DNA of 64,000 nucleotides from Bremia lactucae (lineage: Eukaryota; Oomycota; Peronosporomycetes; Peronosporales; Peronosporaceae). The notes beneath the pieces are model-generated. The model was not told the DNA's origin and did not search any database. It saw nothing but the letters and a program-made list of their open reading frames with translations. The position numbers and the translations under genes were made by a program. The stretch covers positions 4,266,739 to 4,330,738 of the forward strand of contig NC_090610.1 of assembly GCF_004359215.1 (NCBI RefSeq), written 5' to 3'. How positions within the stretch are numbered: position 1 is the stretch's first letter; every line of letters starts with the position of its first letter. Below, one piece after another: positions 43,549 to 54,972 of this stretch.

Positions 43549-45000
43549 TACACGAAACGGGCCGATAGACCTGGGTAGTAATTTATTACTGCCTACATTC
43601 GTCACTACATGTTTTTTAGGTTTACAGTAGACAGTACCACTAGGTCATTAACATTAAATGAAAGTATTTTTGCTCTTCCATTTTTGTGAGAGTTCTATTT
43701 CTATCGGTCTACCGCATCAGCAATGGAATCCTGTACAAAACGGGCCACTGCTTTTCTATCCAACAGGAAATCACCTGCTGACTGGGTTTTATTTCTGTTT
43801 CAGTGCGACCGGCTCGCACTGCGGAGATATTAATCTCCTCATTATTGAGGGTATTATCGTTCTCATTAATATTATTGTTTTCGGTGCTGAGTCTTTTAGC
43901 ATCGTTGTCAAAGTCTGTAATATCATTATTGTATTACTGAGTTTGTCAACTTCAATGTTGATTAAATCAACATTCGTATCCTCGCATTGACCTTACCGCT
44001 AATGCGTGACGGCAAGAGCTAAAATGTCCTTACTCGAGTGAGTTCTTTCCCACGTAAATAGAATTCCCTCCAAACAAGGTGGGTGGCGTAAGACATTTAC
44101 CAAAAATGGGGTATGCTTGAAGAAGCATGCACTGAATCGTTGATGGTAAATTCTATTATCGGCAAGAGCTCGTTCCAACTCTTAAAAGAATAGACGTATC
44201 CGCGAGAAATCTCTTCGAGAATACGGTTTGCCCACTCCGTCTGACCATCTTCTTAAGGATGATCAAAAGTTAACATTTCAACAGTGTTCCAATTGATTTA
44301 AACACAGTTTGCCAATTCCGCCGTGGTTCTAGGCTCTCGATCTGAGACCAGTTCGCGGGGTCACCCATAGAGTCAAAATATCGTGTCAACAAAGACACGT
44401 GCACAGCCTTTGGCTGTGATCGACTCCGGTACTTCAGCAAGATGTACCATTTTGCTAAAACGATCAACAAAAGCAAGAACACCATTGTTCTTATGTTCGT
44501 CGTCAGGAAATCCGAAGACGAGGTCCATGGATTAAGACTGCAACACTGCGGGAACAGGCAGAAGTTGTAATGGATCACGGGATGAAGCACTGGGCTTCAT
44601 TGGTAAATAAACTCCGCATCTACTTGCGGATGAAATCATACTGGCGCGGCTTGTAATACTCGCAACTTATCGTGAGATAGGTCTTCTCATGTCCACGATG
44701 ACCACTAATTGGTGTATCGTGACACTCATACATGATGCGTAAACGCAAATCATTACGGGTTGGGATGACGACACGAGGTGTGTCGCCAGTAATGGCTGTG
44801 TAATACAGTAACCCATTGCGAGTTGTCTTTTGATCTGTTGAGAAACTATTTAAAATCCTTTTAAGGATTGTTGGGATGGATTTCTAAGGCAATCCATCAA
44901 CCCTTTAAGAGCCTTATCTTCTTGAAAAGCTTTTCTAATGTCGGAAAATAATGTTGACGACGAAACACTTATTGTTGCAACAGTGGCCGTATGCTCACTG
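43411..45000 (-). pseudogene. pol: Gypsy-1 integrase (minus element 3), broken
   Basis: Minus strand: core piece at 44270-44590 with YRSRSQPKAVHVSLLTRYFD (an inserted Asp-Ser stretch) and a damaged SDR block. The first catalytic region reads SLNPWTSSSDFLTTN. The C-terminal domain at 43411-43605 reads MTNVGSNKLLPRSIGPFRVL and MRTHPTSYVQRL. The zinc domain is decayed near 44700-45000. The DNA of the C-terminal domain is also the end of aORF1 on the plus strand. Confidence 0.6.
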
Positions 45001-45058
45001 TCCGCTTGCGCACCCCGGCTCAAAGTCGGGTTGGCGCGAAAGAGCATCAGCGACGACG

Positions 45059-45480
45059 TTAAGTCATCCTGTTTATTTTCACGGGGAAGTTATAGTCCGT
45101 GAAGAAAGACAACCCTCTCGCCATTCTTTGAGAGCGGTTTGGACCGTTTACGGCCGAGCGTAAAGACGCATGGTCCGTATACGCAATGAGCGGTCTACCT
45201 CCCAAGCGATAGACCCTAAACCTAGCTAGTGCGTATAACATGGCAAGGAATTCTTTGTCATGCACTGGTTAGTTGCGTTCAGCTGGTTGAAGCTGACGCG
45301 AACGACGCGCTCTGCGCCGTCTGTGTCATATTGCATTAACACACAGCCGATTGCAAAATCACTGGCGTCACAGACCACATGAAATGGTCGGTCTTGGTCC
45401 GCAATCGCCAGGATTGGCAATTGCATCACTCTTTGCTTAATACCCTTAAAGGAAGTCTGGCGATCAACGTTCCGTGACCA
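45059..45480 (-). pseudogene. pol: Gypsy-1 RNase H (minus element 3), broken
   Basis: Minus strand: MMQLPILAIADQDRPFHVVC, DASDFAIGCVLMQYDTDGAE, then in another frame MHDKEFLAMLYALARFRVYR and PLIAYTDHASLRSAVN. The acidic residues of CDAS, KEFL and YTDHA are all present; one frameshift at about 45250 separates the halves. Confidence 0.7.
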
Positions 45481-45551
45481 CTATTTTTTCCTTCAAGAAA
45501 GATGTACTGTCGTTTCGGCGTAATTGCTTGAGTACTTGTGCAGGTACAACG

Positions 45552-46603
45552 CTAAGCCGAGGAACTTTTGAAGTCCCTTTTCATCGACTGGCTCAGGCCA
45601 ATCGGTGATCGCCTTAATCTTTTCCGGATCCGGGCGTGTACCATGTTTTTCCACATTGCACCCAAGAAGTGGTATTTCGCTTGCAGCGAATATTCACTTC
45701 TTGAGATTTGCATACAACTCGTGCGTGCGCATAAATGTAAGAACCTGACGAACGTGAGTTTTATGAGCTTGCACGTCCGTCTATCCGTCCATGGCCCGGC
45801 TATGGACGAATGCATCGTACAAATAACTTTTTGCGAAATCCCGCACCGATCTCAACAGATCGGTTACACATCTGTTCAATGTCGCAGGGGAATTACAAAG
45901 CCCCTGTGGCATAAGTAGCCATTCCGCTTGGGGTGCTTACTGCTATGAACGGGATATATTGTTCACGCATAAGGATCGGATAGAATCCATCCATCAGATC
46001 CATTGGCGAAACGATAGTACTCTTCGACATACCATCAATGATTACGTCTTTTCGTGGTATCGGCGTTTGAGCCGGTACCGTTGCAGCGTTCAATTTATTA
46101 AATGCATTCACAATCCGTCATCCTCCTGTTACATTACGTACACATAAGGTCGTAGAGCTATTGTGGGCAGGTTGACTCCCTCGGATGAGCCGCTGCTATG
46201 CGGTCGGCAAGAACATTGTCGATTGCTAATTTTTGTTCACGAGGCAATGATCACTGCTTCATGACACAGGATTTCGAACTCAAAATAAGGTCGAATTCGT
46301 GTCGAGTACCCTTATCCTTATGCAACACACATAACTCGCACTCCTTTAATTCGATCAGACCCTTATACAACGGATTTTGTCTTCAAATACTCATAAGATT
46401 GGTAGATAAACGTTCCTCCGAGTCTTCTCATCGAGGTTACTTTCGTCCATCGATGAGCTGCTAAGAAACAGTTCGTTCTCAGTAAATACTATCGCCGACC
46501 GAATGTCGGCCACGTAGTTATCAACTGTGACAAGTACGCAGATCTGCTTGACTTTTTCACTACGCAGATTACGCAAGAACCGTTTCAATTTTTTCGTTGA
46601 CAA
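45552..46603 (-). pseudogene. pol: Gypsy-1 RT (minus element 3), broken
   Basis: In minus order: a linker with QICVLVTVDNYVADIRSAIV and SSSSMDESNLDEKTRRNVY (46391-46603); RT motifs AFNKLNAATVPAQTPIPRKD, STIVSPMDLMDGFYPILMRE and IAVSTPSGM (45893-46111). A small deletion follows at the LWEWLVMPQGL motif. Later pieces give ISRSEYSLQAKYHFLG near 45680. The YFDD block falls in a shifted stretch near 45805. Confidence 0.65.
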
Positions 46604-47001
46604 CTGAGTTATCTCCGAAATTGACTTTAGAACTGCTATTAGATCAAGTGTTTAAGCGTCTACACTTGAATCATTGTTTATTAAGACACTTATTGTCTCA
46701 GTTTCCTCTCTGGAATTTATTTCCAAAGGTACCTGTGAACCTTTGACCACAGGTTTCGGGGACAAGAATTTATTTGGGGAGTATCCTCCTCAACTGCCTC
46801 TAGCTGTGGTTGGTTACCACAGCGAGATCCTCAACGATCGACTCCCCAGTCGACCTAGGACTTTTGCACTGCCTCTTATAGGAAGGCGTTTTAAACTTTC
46901 TTGGATGTTGCTTTTCAAGCAAATATCCTTGTTTTGTACAACTCAACTTATTTGAGTGATCGAACTTTGACGCTGCCTGTGCTGTGCACAGCCGTCGGTA
47001 A

Positions 47002-47610
47002 CTATATCCGCGTCACAATTGTGGACCTTCGACGCCGCCTGTAGCCGTCGGTAACTATGACCACATCACAATGGAGGACCTTCAACGCTGCATGTGCTTG
47101 TGCACATCCGTCAGGATCTAACTCCACAGTGAGTTGGGTATTTACACTGAGGTCGTGTGGAGTCAGGTAAACGCCTGAACCACAGGTGAGGCCACCGCAC
47201 TCACTCGTAGGACATTCACAAGCTTGTGGACGCTCCAAGATGTTCATCATTTGGCCATCTCAGGAACAAGAGACAGGCATCGTCACGGCTTGATGCTGCC
47301 AATTTAAACATGGCCTGTACTTTCTGAGCCATGGTAATTTAAGGATGACATCAAATTTGTCATCCAAATCTGGTACGATATAATCATCATCGTACTGTTT
47401 AGCCCTTCATGTGTTTTGTATACCAACCACACGTTTCTTTACCGTTACAGATACGCCTGTTGCTAGGCGCACTGTCATCCTCGTTAAAGGGGTATTGCGC
47501 TCAATAAGTTTGAGTCTACGATCTTCTCGCGATTGGCGTCTAATAAAATTATTCGACGACCCACAATCGGCTAGGGACTTAAGTGGCATTTATTTTACAT
47601 TTTTATTTTC
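47002..47610 (-). pseudogene. Gypsy-1 protease (minus element 3), broken
   Basis: The segment at 47407-47589 reads LADCGSSNNFIRRQSREDRR and RMTVRLATGVSVTVKKR. The active site is again D-C-G. The following DDKFDVI block is near 47345-47370 and a linker lies at 47002-47250 (LERPQACECPTSECGGLTCG). Confidence 0.62.
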
Positions 47611-47619
47611 AGGGTGATG

Positions 47620-48118
47620 AGGTTAACCTCATCCCGTGTGGCAGTTTCACACAATTTATGTGTGTACGGAGCAACTTTCGTCAAAAGGCCTGCAAATTCT
47701 TTTGACGTTGCTGGAACAGTAGGGCGCTCCGCACCTACTGACCCCGACCGTTTATGGACGAGCCGCCTCGCCGATGCGATTTCGCAACAGCGTCAGATAT
47801 GCGTCTTCCGCTGTTCCTAGCGAGAGGTCGGTTCTTTTGCTCAGTGATTTTAGGCACTGGCCGTGGGGCACTACACTTATAGGGTAGTTAGTGGCCTATC
47901 TTTTGACAACGATTTAATTTTGTAACCGTTAGTAACTCGAAGAGCAAGGTTTCTCGCTCTCTGTATACGAGACATCCATCAGTTCTAGACCTATGGTTTC
48001 GTGTCGTCTCGGTGGACGATATGACCCCGAGTGACGAAGCCTGTTTCAGGCTAAAGCCCTCCTGTTTTGCTATAGAGATCGCTTGGTTGAGCGACTCTAA
48101 TTCTAGCCAGAACAGGTG
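47620..48118 (-). pseudogene. gag: Gypsy-1 gag C-terminal part (minus element 3)
   Basis: Minus strand THLFWLELESLNQAISIAKQ, EGFSLKQASSLGV and LNRCQKIGH correspond to THLFRLELDTLEEAISVAEQ and NRCQKIG of the gag at 1763-2317. It is cut at about 48118, where Copia sequence begins, so the N-terminal half and the 5' LTR are missing. Confidence 0.65.
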
Positions 48119-49340
48119 GGTGCACGATGGAGCTCGTGAGTTCGCGACAAGCTCGATCAAGACTTTCTACGAAGATGAAGGAATTGAGCATCAAATTACA
48201 GTTCCGTACGCCCAACAGACTAATGGGACGGCAGAGCGTGCTATTCGGACAACTGTTACAATTGGACGCAGTTTGCTGCATCACGCCAAGCTCGACAAGT
48301 GTTTCTGGGCTGAGGCAGCAATGACAGCCATATACGTCAAGAATTGACTGCCGTCACCCAAAGTTTGAGCATAAGACTCTTTATGAGATTGTCTAAGAGT
48401 CGAAGCCCAGTGTAAAACACATGCGTGTATTTGGCTGCCGGACGTACATTCTAACTCCAAAGGAAAAACGACTTAAATGGGACCCTAAGGCTCGCGTCGG
48501 AATTTTTCTCGGTTACGAAGAAACATCTTAAGCTTATCGAGTCTTTTCGTCGATGCAGGGCAAGTTATTATTAGTCGCGATGTTAACTTCGATGAGTCTG
48601 TTCTCGAGTTTCTGCCGATAAGCTTGGACGAAGATGTCGATGATTCGGAATTTGAAGATCTCGAAATTGCTTCCCCAAAAATGGAGTACAAGCAGACAGG
48701 AAAGCGAAAAGGTCGCTAAAGTGAAAAGAGAAACCTACCCAGGAAATTACCTGCTGCTCGACAACAAAATGGTCTTGAAGAAGCAAGCGCGCCCATTGAA
48801 TCGCGTATGGAAGACGATGCAGAAAAGAATGATGACCAAGATGACGAAGCTGCTTCTCCTCTGTTTTGGCGTGCAAGTGCTAATGCCGTTGAAAGATCGA
48901 TCGACTTATCAGAGCCTAAGTCTTTCTAAGAGGCAATGAATGGACCGCAGCAAGTTCATTGGCGCGAGGCAATTCGTATGGAGCTCGAAATCATGCTCTG
49001 CGTGGTATTTTGTGCTGCCGAGCTGCCACACGCTCAACGTGCCATTGGTACCAAATGGGTGTTTAAGATCAACCGCAGAGCGGATGGATCTATCGACAAA
49101 TACAAGGCTCGCCACGTCGCGAATGGCTTCAAACAAAAGTACGGCATTGATTACACCGAAACCTTTTCGCCGGTTGTCAAGTATGTGACACTCCATTTCT
49201 GTATGGAATCATAAAAGAACAAGTTTATTGCGAGATCTCTGAAGGAGTACAGTTTGATGACAATTTTAATTGTTTGGAACTGGTCAAGGCTATGTACGGA
49301 CTCAAACAAGCGTCGCGCGTATGGAATGAAACGTTTGACG
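48119..49340 (+). pseudogene. pol: Copia-1 integrase and RT fragment
   Basis: The plus strand starts inside the integrase core (DGAREFATSSIKTFYEDEGI with VPYAQQTNGTAERAIRTTV and FWAEAAMTAIYVKN) and runs through KARVGIFLGYEE to RT: AIGTKWVFKINRRADGSIDK, YKARHVANGFKQKYGID and YTETFSPVVKY. It ends with MYGLKQASRVWNETFD at 49340, just before the YVDD block, where Copia LTR sequence begins. RT wording differs from Copia-2 and -3, so it is a separate family. Stops occur near 48344 and 48900. Confidence 0.72.
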
Positions 49341-49480
49341 GGCCAAAGGCGGGTACCGGTGTATACCGGTAGATACCGGGAATGACGTCATGCGGTGAAG
49401 TCATTGAGATGACGTCAGTTGATGACGTCAAAAGCTTCTAGAAGATTCCAGAAGCGATGATTGGCTACAAGTGTAATGGT
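49341..49480 (+). repeat. Copia LTR segment with TGACGTCA palindromes
   Basis: Matches the sequence after the Copia-2 RNase H at 52662-52790 (GGCCAAAGGCGGGTACCGG, AGCAATAGGTTTGCGAA). It contains three copies of TGACGTCA. It separates the Copia-1 fragment from the Copia-2 internal region. Confidence 0.65.
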
Positions 49481-50535
49481 TGGCTTAAGGGTAAGAAGCA
49501 ATAGGTTTGCGAAGGAACAAGGTGGCGGCTTCGATGGAGCCGCCACGGGCAAGGACAAGCGTTTATGACAACGGACAACGGTCGGCGTAAGGGACGCCAA
49601 AAACCGGTCAAGGCCAACAGCACCTGTAACTACTTTGGGTAGCATGGGCATTGGATCGCTAAGTGCCCCGTGCGAATTCGCGAGAACACAGAACGACAGC
49701 GGCTACAGCGTGCAAACGTCGCGCAGAGTGAAGACGACTCTGACGATTATCTTTTTTTCGGTTGGTGGACATTTGAAGACTACCAAGTCAAGTTGCATAT
49801 GGCTGGTCGATTTAGGTACGACACAGCACATGACGTACTCGAAACAGTTCATGAAGAATTTCAAGGGTATTTCTCCGGTGGACGTTCACTTAGCAGACGA
49901 TGGTGTTGTCCAGGCAGTCGGGACTGGTAACATCGTGATGTATATGAAGACTCCGCATGGAACCAAGAAGGAAGTGCTTTGAGGAGTATGGCATATTCCG
50001 AAATTATCGCGCAATCTCTTCTCCGTTGGACGCTTTACGAAGGACGTGGGTCCAGTCACGTTTGAAAGTGACGGATGCTTTGCTAAAGCAAAAGGATTGC
50101 AGTGAAAACTTGGATCCCGTGAGGGTAAAGGGCTGTTTAGGCTATGCACGACGCTCGTCGGCACTGACGAAGCCAATGTGACAAGCTCGTCGGGATGCCA
50201 TGGGGACACCACTTCGTACCTCTGGCATCTTCGACTTAGACACATTAGATATAGTGGTCTAGACACTATCGTCAAAAGGAACTATGGTGTTGACATTGAT
50301 CTTGCGTCGGTCAATCAGTGGGAGCTGTGCGATCGTTGTGCGATTGGCAAACAAACGCGAGTGAGTTTGATGCAAAAGTCACCACATCATGCAAAGAAAC
50401 TGTTGGAAGTTATTCACAGTGATGTGTGTAGACCTATGCAGTCAACAACTTTTAGCGGCAAGCGGTACTTCTCACTTTCACGGATGAGTACTCGCACTTT
50501 ACCACGGTATCTCTGCTGCGAAACGAATCTGAAGG
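49481..50535 (+). pseudogene. Copia-2 gag end, protease and pre-integrase domain (broken)
   Basis: The zinc knuckle is damaged (CNYFG, stop, HGHWIAKC). The protease active site reads WLVDLGTTQHMT: Leu in place of Ser in D-S-G. Then come WHIPKLSRNLFSVGRFTKDV and the pre-integrase zinc segment YLWHLRLRHI...CDRCAIGKQTR, followed by HSDVCRPMQSTTFSGKRYF. The integrase core is almost wholly deleted: the frame jumps to ETNLKVFGCHA near 50525-50555. The gag N-terminal part is also absent. Confidence 0.7.
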
Positions 50536-52165
50536 TTTTTGGATGCCATGCATAGCTTACAGTACTTAAGGAAAAGCGAAGCAAATTTGAAGCTTGGTCG
50601 GTACGCTGTCGGTTTCTTGGCTACTCAGAGCATAAAAGTTGAGAGTGGTCGTGTGCTTGTCAGTCGCGACGCAAAGTTTATGGAAAATACGTTTGATAGT
50701 GGGAAGCGCGACCGGCGCTATAATGAGGTCGTTATTCAAGATGATGATGAAGCGACTGAACAGGACTCCCCACAACACGACCAAACCGATCACGAAAATG
50801 AAGAATCTGCGCAGAATGAAGAATTTGAGCCTGGCAGAAAGCGACACCAAAGGACCCAATCGCTCGAAAAAGCGACTGAAGCGCCAAGGCCCAAACGACA
50901 CAGTCAATATCAATCGCTTGAAGAAATGTCAGCTACAGCTCAAGACTTCGAGGCTGCGTACGTTGTGGATTTTCAGTGCGAGAAATGCCAACCACGTTCA
51001 AGTTGGCGACGGTATCCAATGACGCAGCTAAAAAAATGGAAGGAAGCGTGCAGCTTGGAAATGGACTCGCTACAAAAGAACAAGACTTAGACACTTGTGC
51101 CCCTGCCGTTAGGATGTAAGGCAATCGGCAACCGATGGGTATTTCGAGTTAAGGAAAACCAAGCTGGTGAAGTTGAGCGATACAAGGCGCGCCTTGTGGC
51201 GAAAGGTTTCGCACAAAATTCGGCATCGACTATAAGAAACGTTTGCGTCGGTGGCGAAGTTTTAATCGATCCGGATTTTGCTAAGTTCTGGCTGCCAAGT
51301 ACGGACTTACGGTCCATCGAATGGATGTGATAACAGCATTTCTTAATGGTCAGCTCGACGGAGATATTTACATGACGCAGCCTGATGGCTTCAGTGATAC
51401 AGCCAATCCAGGTTACGTGTGCAAGTTACAACGGTCGCTGTACGGTCTGAAGCAATCACCTCTCATGTGGAACAAGACAATTGACGACTTTATGCTGGGA
51501 CTGGAATTCAAGAAGTGTGAATCCGATCACTGCATCTACATTTAGATGCAGTGATCGGATTCACACTTCTTAAATTCCAGTCCTAGCATAACCTGATTTT
51601 TGTTGCATGATACGTCGATGACTTATATTGGCTAGCAGTACCAGCAAGATGCTACAAGAAACTAAGTTAGCCCTGAGCCACATATTTGAGATGACGGATA
51701 TGGGCCAGCTCAAGTAATTTCCTGAAATTGAAATTGAGCAAGACTTTGAGATTGGGGCACTCACGATGCGGCAGACCAAGTTTGCATGTAATATTTTAGC
51801 GAAGTTCAACATGGACAACAGTAAGGCCGTTAGGACGCCCCAGGGTCCAGGACTCAAGCTGACCAAGTCCATGTGCGAAGGCGGATGCAAGCACAGTGAA
51901 ACTATGGTCGGTGTGCCGTATCGAAATGCTGTCGGTTGCCTGATACATTATGGTTGGCACACGCCAGGATCTCGCTGCGGCAGTTGGAGTACTTGGCCAA
52001 TTTGTTGCAGACCCATGCCCAACACACTGGCAAGCACTCAAAAGGGTTTTCAGGTATATATAAGGTACAAGGACTCACGAAACTCGATGCCGTGGCATCG
52101 AGTTTCAAGCAGCAACTCATAATGGACTGCAAGGGTTTTCGGATGCGGACTGGGCCGGAGAGACG
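50536..52165 (+). pseudogene. pol: Copia-2 linker and RT (broken)
   Basis: After the integrase remnant comes a Glu/Asp-rich linker (50539-51090). RT blocks: [73 protein letters not shown] and YGLKQSPLMWNKTIDDFMLG. A fold-back repeat interrupts at 51491-51592. The YVDDL codons follow at 51612-51626. Stops occur near 51087 and 51543. Next come GVPYRNAVGCLIHYGW and damaged RT-end sequence. Confidence 0.72.
51491..51592. repeat. Fold-back inverted repeat inside Copia-2 RT
   Basis: TATGCTGGGACTGGAATTCA at 51491 pairs with TTAAATTCCAGTCCTAGCATA near 51572-51592 (one more base than the shown limit is trimmed in description). The two arms of about 49 bases (51491-51540 and 51544-51592) mirror each other around a 3-base centre, with two or three mismatches. 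The left arm encodes DFMLGLEFKKCESDHCI, so RT coding sequence is copied in inverted orientation. Confidence 0.88.
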
Positions 52166-52690
52166 ATGTCACGAAGAAGCACAAGCGGCTACGCTTTTAT
52201 GATGAGTGGCGGGTGTGTCAGCTGGAAGATCAAGAAACAGCATACGGTGACTCTATCATCTACAGAAGCTGAGTACATGGCACTGTCAGAGGCGACACAA
52301 GAGGCAGTATGGCTTAAAACATTTCTGTGCGAGCTCGGTGAGATGTCCACGGATAGAGCGGTCAAGATTTATGAATATAACCAAGGCTCAATTGCAATGG
52401 CAAAGAATCCAGAGTATCACAAGCAAAACAAGCACATCGACATTCGATATTATTTTGTATACGACAAGGTTAAAGACGGTCAAGTGATTCTCGAATATAT
52501 TTCTTCTCTCGACATGCTGGCCGATATGACCAAGCCAATTCCAGCGACACAGTTTTGCGTACTTCGTGGCAAGCTCGGGATACAAGGCCCAAGAGCTGTC
52601 GAGTCGAGTGGGAGTGTTCTTAAGGACGCTGTGAAAAAGGCGTCTCATGCAGCAAGCAGGCCAAAGGCGGGTACCGGCAGATACCGGTAA
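52166..52690 (+). pseudogene. pol: Copia-2 RNase H, long open frame
   Basis: A 174-codon frame with SRRSTSGYAFMMSGGCVSWK, LSSTEAEYMALSEATQEAVW, KIYEYNQGSIAMAKNPEYHK, then NKHIDIRYYFVYDKVKDGQV and LADMTKPIPATQFCVLRGKL. The STEAEY Glu is present, but the usual Asp of YEDNQGS is Tyr. The stretch before 52166 is out of frame. It ends in sequence continuous with the LTR. Confidence 0.68.
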
Positions 52691-52853
52691 TGACGTCAGT
52701 TGATGACGTCAGAAGCTTCTAGAATATTTCAGAAGCGCTAATTGGCTAGAAGTAATGGTTGGCTTAGAGGTAACAAGCAATAGGTTTGCGAACTAAGTCC
52801 TTTAATATATTTACTTTGCATTTTGCCAACTAGTGCTCACTTGACCTTTTCAT
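52662..52853 (+). repeat. 3' LTR of Copia-2 (plus orientation)
   Basis: Shares with 49341-49480 the words GGCGGGTACCGG, TGACGTCAGTTGATGACGTC and AGCAATAGGTTTGCGAA. Its right half, ending TGCTCACTTGACC, is the reverse complement of the sequence at 54547-54620. It carries two TGACGTCA sites at about 52692 and 52704. Exact ends are uncertain. Confidence 0.6.
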
Positions 52854-53797
52854 TACTGCTAGCCAAAATTAAGTCATCGACGTAAAGCGCAACAAAGATC
52901 ATATCTTGCCTACCACGCTTCATTTAGACGCAGTGGCCAGATTCGCATTTCTTGAACTCGAGCCCTAGCATAAAATCATCGAGGGGCTTCTTCCACATGC
53001 GAGGCGACTGCTTCAGCACGTACACTGACCGTTCTAGTTTGCACACATAGTCCGGATTGATTGCATCATTGAAGCCATCTGGCTGCGCCATGTTGATGTC
53101 CTCGTCGAGCTGGCCGTTGAGGTACGCTGTCTTTACGTCTATCCGATGGACAGTAAGTCCGTACTTGGCAGCCAAACTGAGCAGAATCCGAATAGATGTA
53201 AACTTGGCCACAGGCGCAAACGTTTCTTCGTAGTCAATGCCAAACTTCTGTGCAAAGCCTTTAGCCACTAGACGCGCCTTGTGTCGCTCCACTATACCGT
53301 CTTGATTTTCTTTGACGCGAAACACTTACCGATTGCCTATTGGCTTGCGCCCTTTTGGTAGCGGCACAAGCGTCCATGTCTTGTTCTTTTGAAGCGATTC
53401 CATTTCCGAGTTGCATACTTCTTGCCACTTGGCTGCGTCGCTGGATTCCATCGCCGACTTGAACGTGGTCGGCATTTCTCCCACTGAATCCACAACGTAC
53501 GCAGCCTCAAAATCGTGTGCCGTAGCAGACATTTCTTTTACTGATTGGTATCTACTGTGTCGCTTAGACGTTGGAATTTCAGCTGCTTTTTCGAGCGATT
53601 GAGTCCTTTCGTGCCGCTTGGTGCCAGGCTCCATTTCTTCGCTCTGCTCACATTCTTCATTCTCTTGATCAGTTTCTTCGAGTTGTGGAGAGTCGTCATC
53701 GGCCAATTCATCAGCCTCTTGAACAACAATCGCGCTATTCTGGCGGACGCATCTCTCACTGTCAAACATGTCTTCCATAAATTTTGCATCAAACTCA
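52854..53797 (-). pseudogene. pol: Copia-3 RT and linker (least decayed Copia)
   Basis: Minus strand: the acidic linker (53326-53778) with DDSPQLEETDQENEECEQSE, then [58 protein letters not shown] (first catalytic Asp), PDGFNDAINPDYVCKLERS and LKQSPRMWKKPLDDFMLG. The YVDDL codons lie at 52884-52870. Only a few stops interrupt it (at about 53324 and 52922). It is cut shortly after YVDDLILAS, where the Copia-2 LTR begins. It is the mirror image of the plus-strand RT at 50933-51626. Confidence 0.75.
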
Positions 53798-54530
53798 CTA
53801 GTACACGGCCATTCTCAATCTTTCTTCGAAACGATATGCTTTTTCATGCTTCGAGTAGCCGAGAAATGGACAGCGTACCGTTCGAGAGTCAATCTTGCGA
53901 CGTTTTTCCTTTGGAACTGTTACAAATGCATGGCAGCCAAACACCTTTAGATTTGCCAGCGCTGGTTTCCTCCCGGTCCAAACCTGATATAGTGACTTTT
54001 CCATACAATACCTCGCGTTGGACAGCGGTAGCGAAGGAAGGTAGCGGTCATGAATGCTTCGCCCCAATACGATTTCGGCAGTCCAGCGAGCTCAAGCATA
54101 CATCTTGCGCAATTCACGAGTGTACGATTCATGCGTTCGCCCCCCCCCCCTATTCAGTTGCGAGCGTAGGGTAGCGTGAATTTTTGCTCAATACCACGAC
54201 GCTTGCAGAACTTGGCCAATACGCTCGAAGTGTTTTCACCACCGTTGTCTCAACGAAGAGTTTTGACAACTCCGCCGGTCTAAGTCTCAGTGAACGCAAC
54301 AAACTTGGCGAGCTTGTTTGAGACCTCCGACTTGCTTCGTAACAAGAACACTGGTAAAGTGCGAGTACTCATCTGTAAATGTGACGAAGTACCACTTACC
54401 GCTAAAAGTCGCTGACTGCATAGGACCGCTCACGTCACTCTGAATGACTTCTAGCAGCTTATTTGCGTGATGAGGCGACTTTTGCATGAAGCTCACTCGC
54501 GTTTATTTGCCAGGTGCGCAACCATCGCAC
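53798..54530 (-). pseudogene. pol: Copia-3 integrase (broken)
   Basis: In minus order: SFMQKSPHHANKLLEVIQSD and VSGPMQSATFSGKWYFVTFT (54287-54496), a damaged core, then MNRTLVNCARCMLELAGLPK, SYWGEAFMTATFLRYRCPTR and LANLKVFGCHAFVTVPKEKR. A run of twelve C residues at 54140-54151 lies where the core should read on and may be a sequencing problem or a true frameshift. Confidence 0.65.
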
Positions 54531-54546
54531 AGCTCCCACTGTTTGA

Positions 54547-54770
54547 CTTATGCTAAGGTCAAGTGAGCACTACTTGGCGAAATGCAAAGTGAATATATTA
54601 AGGTCCTTAGTTCGCAACCTATAGCTACCTCGAAGCCAATCATTGATTCTCCAATCATAGCTCATAGAACCTTCTAGAAACTACTGACGTCATCTACTAA
54701 CGTCATCCCCATGACGTCACACTGTGACGTCATTACCGGTATATAATGGTAATTATGGGTACTATCTTGA
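54547..54770 (-). repeat. Copia LTR, minus orientation
   Basis: Reverse complement of the Copia LTR at 52662-52853: GGTCAAGTGAGCA at 54547 matches TGCTCACTTGACC at about 52841. It has exact TGACGTCA copies near 54686, 54712 and 54724. It lies directly after the minus-strand RNase H tail at 54771-54935, so it is that element's 3' LTR. Confidence 0.62.
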
Positions 54771-54935
54771 TGTAGTCGAGTCGCTTCCTAGCTAACACTC
54801 TCACTCGACTCGACGATTAGGGAGACGCTTGAATACCAAGTTTGCTCCGAAGCACACAAAACTGCGTCGCTGGAATAGGCTTCGTCATGATATCAGCTAA
54901 CTTGTCCAGAGTGGAGACATACTCCAATATCACTC
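54771..54935 (-). pseudogene. pol: Copia RNase H C-terminal tail, minus strand
   Basis: The minus strand encodes VILEYVSTLDKLADIMTKPI and PATQFCVLRSKLGIQ, the last conserved block of Copia Pol. It agrees with the Copia-2 tail at 52490-52580. The rest of the domain is missing to the right, where plus-strand Copia sequence starts. Confidence 0.65.
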
Positions 54936-54972
54936 TACAACACAGCGTCTAAATGACGCTTGTGCGACTCTA

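Noticed and set aside
54140..54151. Run of twelve C as a functional element
   Set aside because: An isolated homopolymer inside a dead integrase; more likely sequencing noise or slippage.
53545..54174. Plus-strand 209-codon ORF
   Set aside because: It is the reverse strand of Copia-3 integrase and linker, which show real Copia motifs in the minus frames. No motif of its own.
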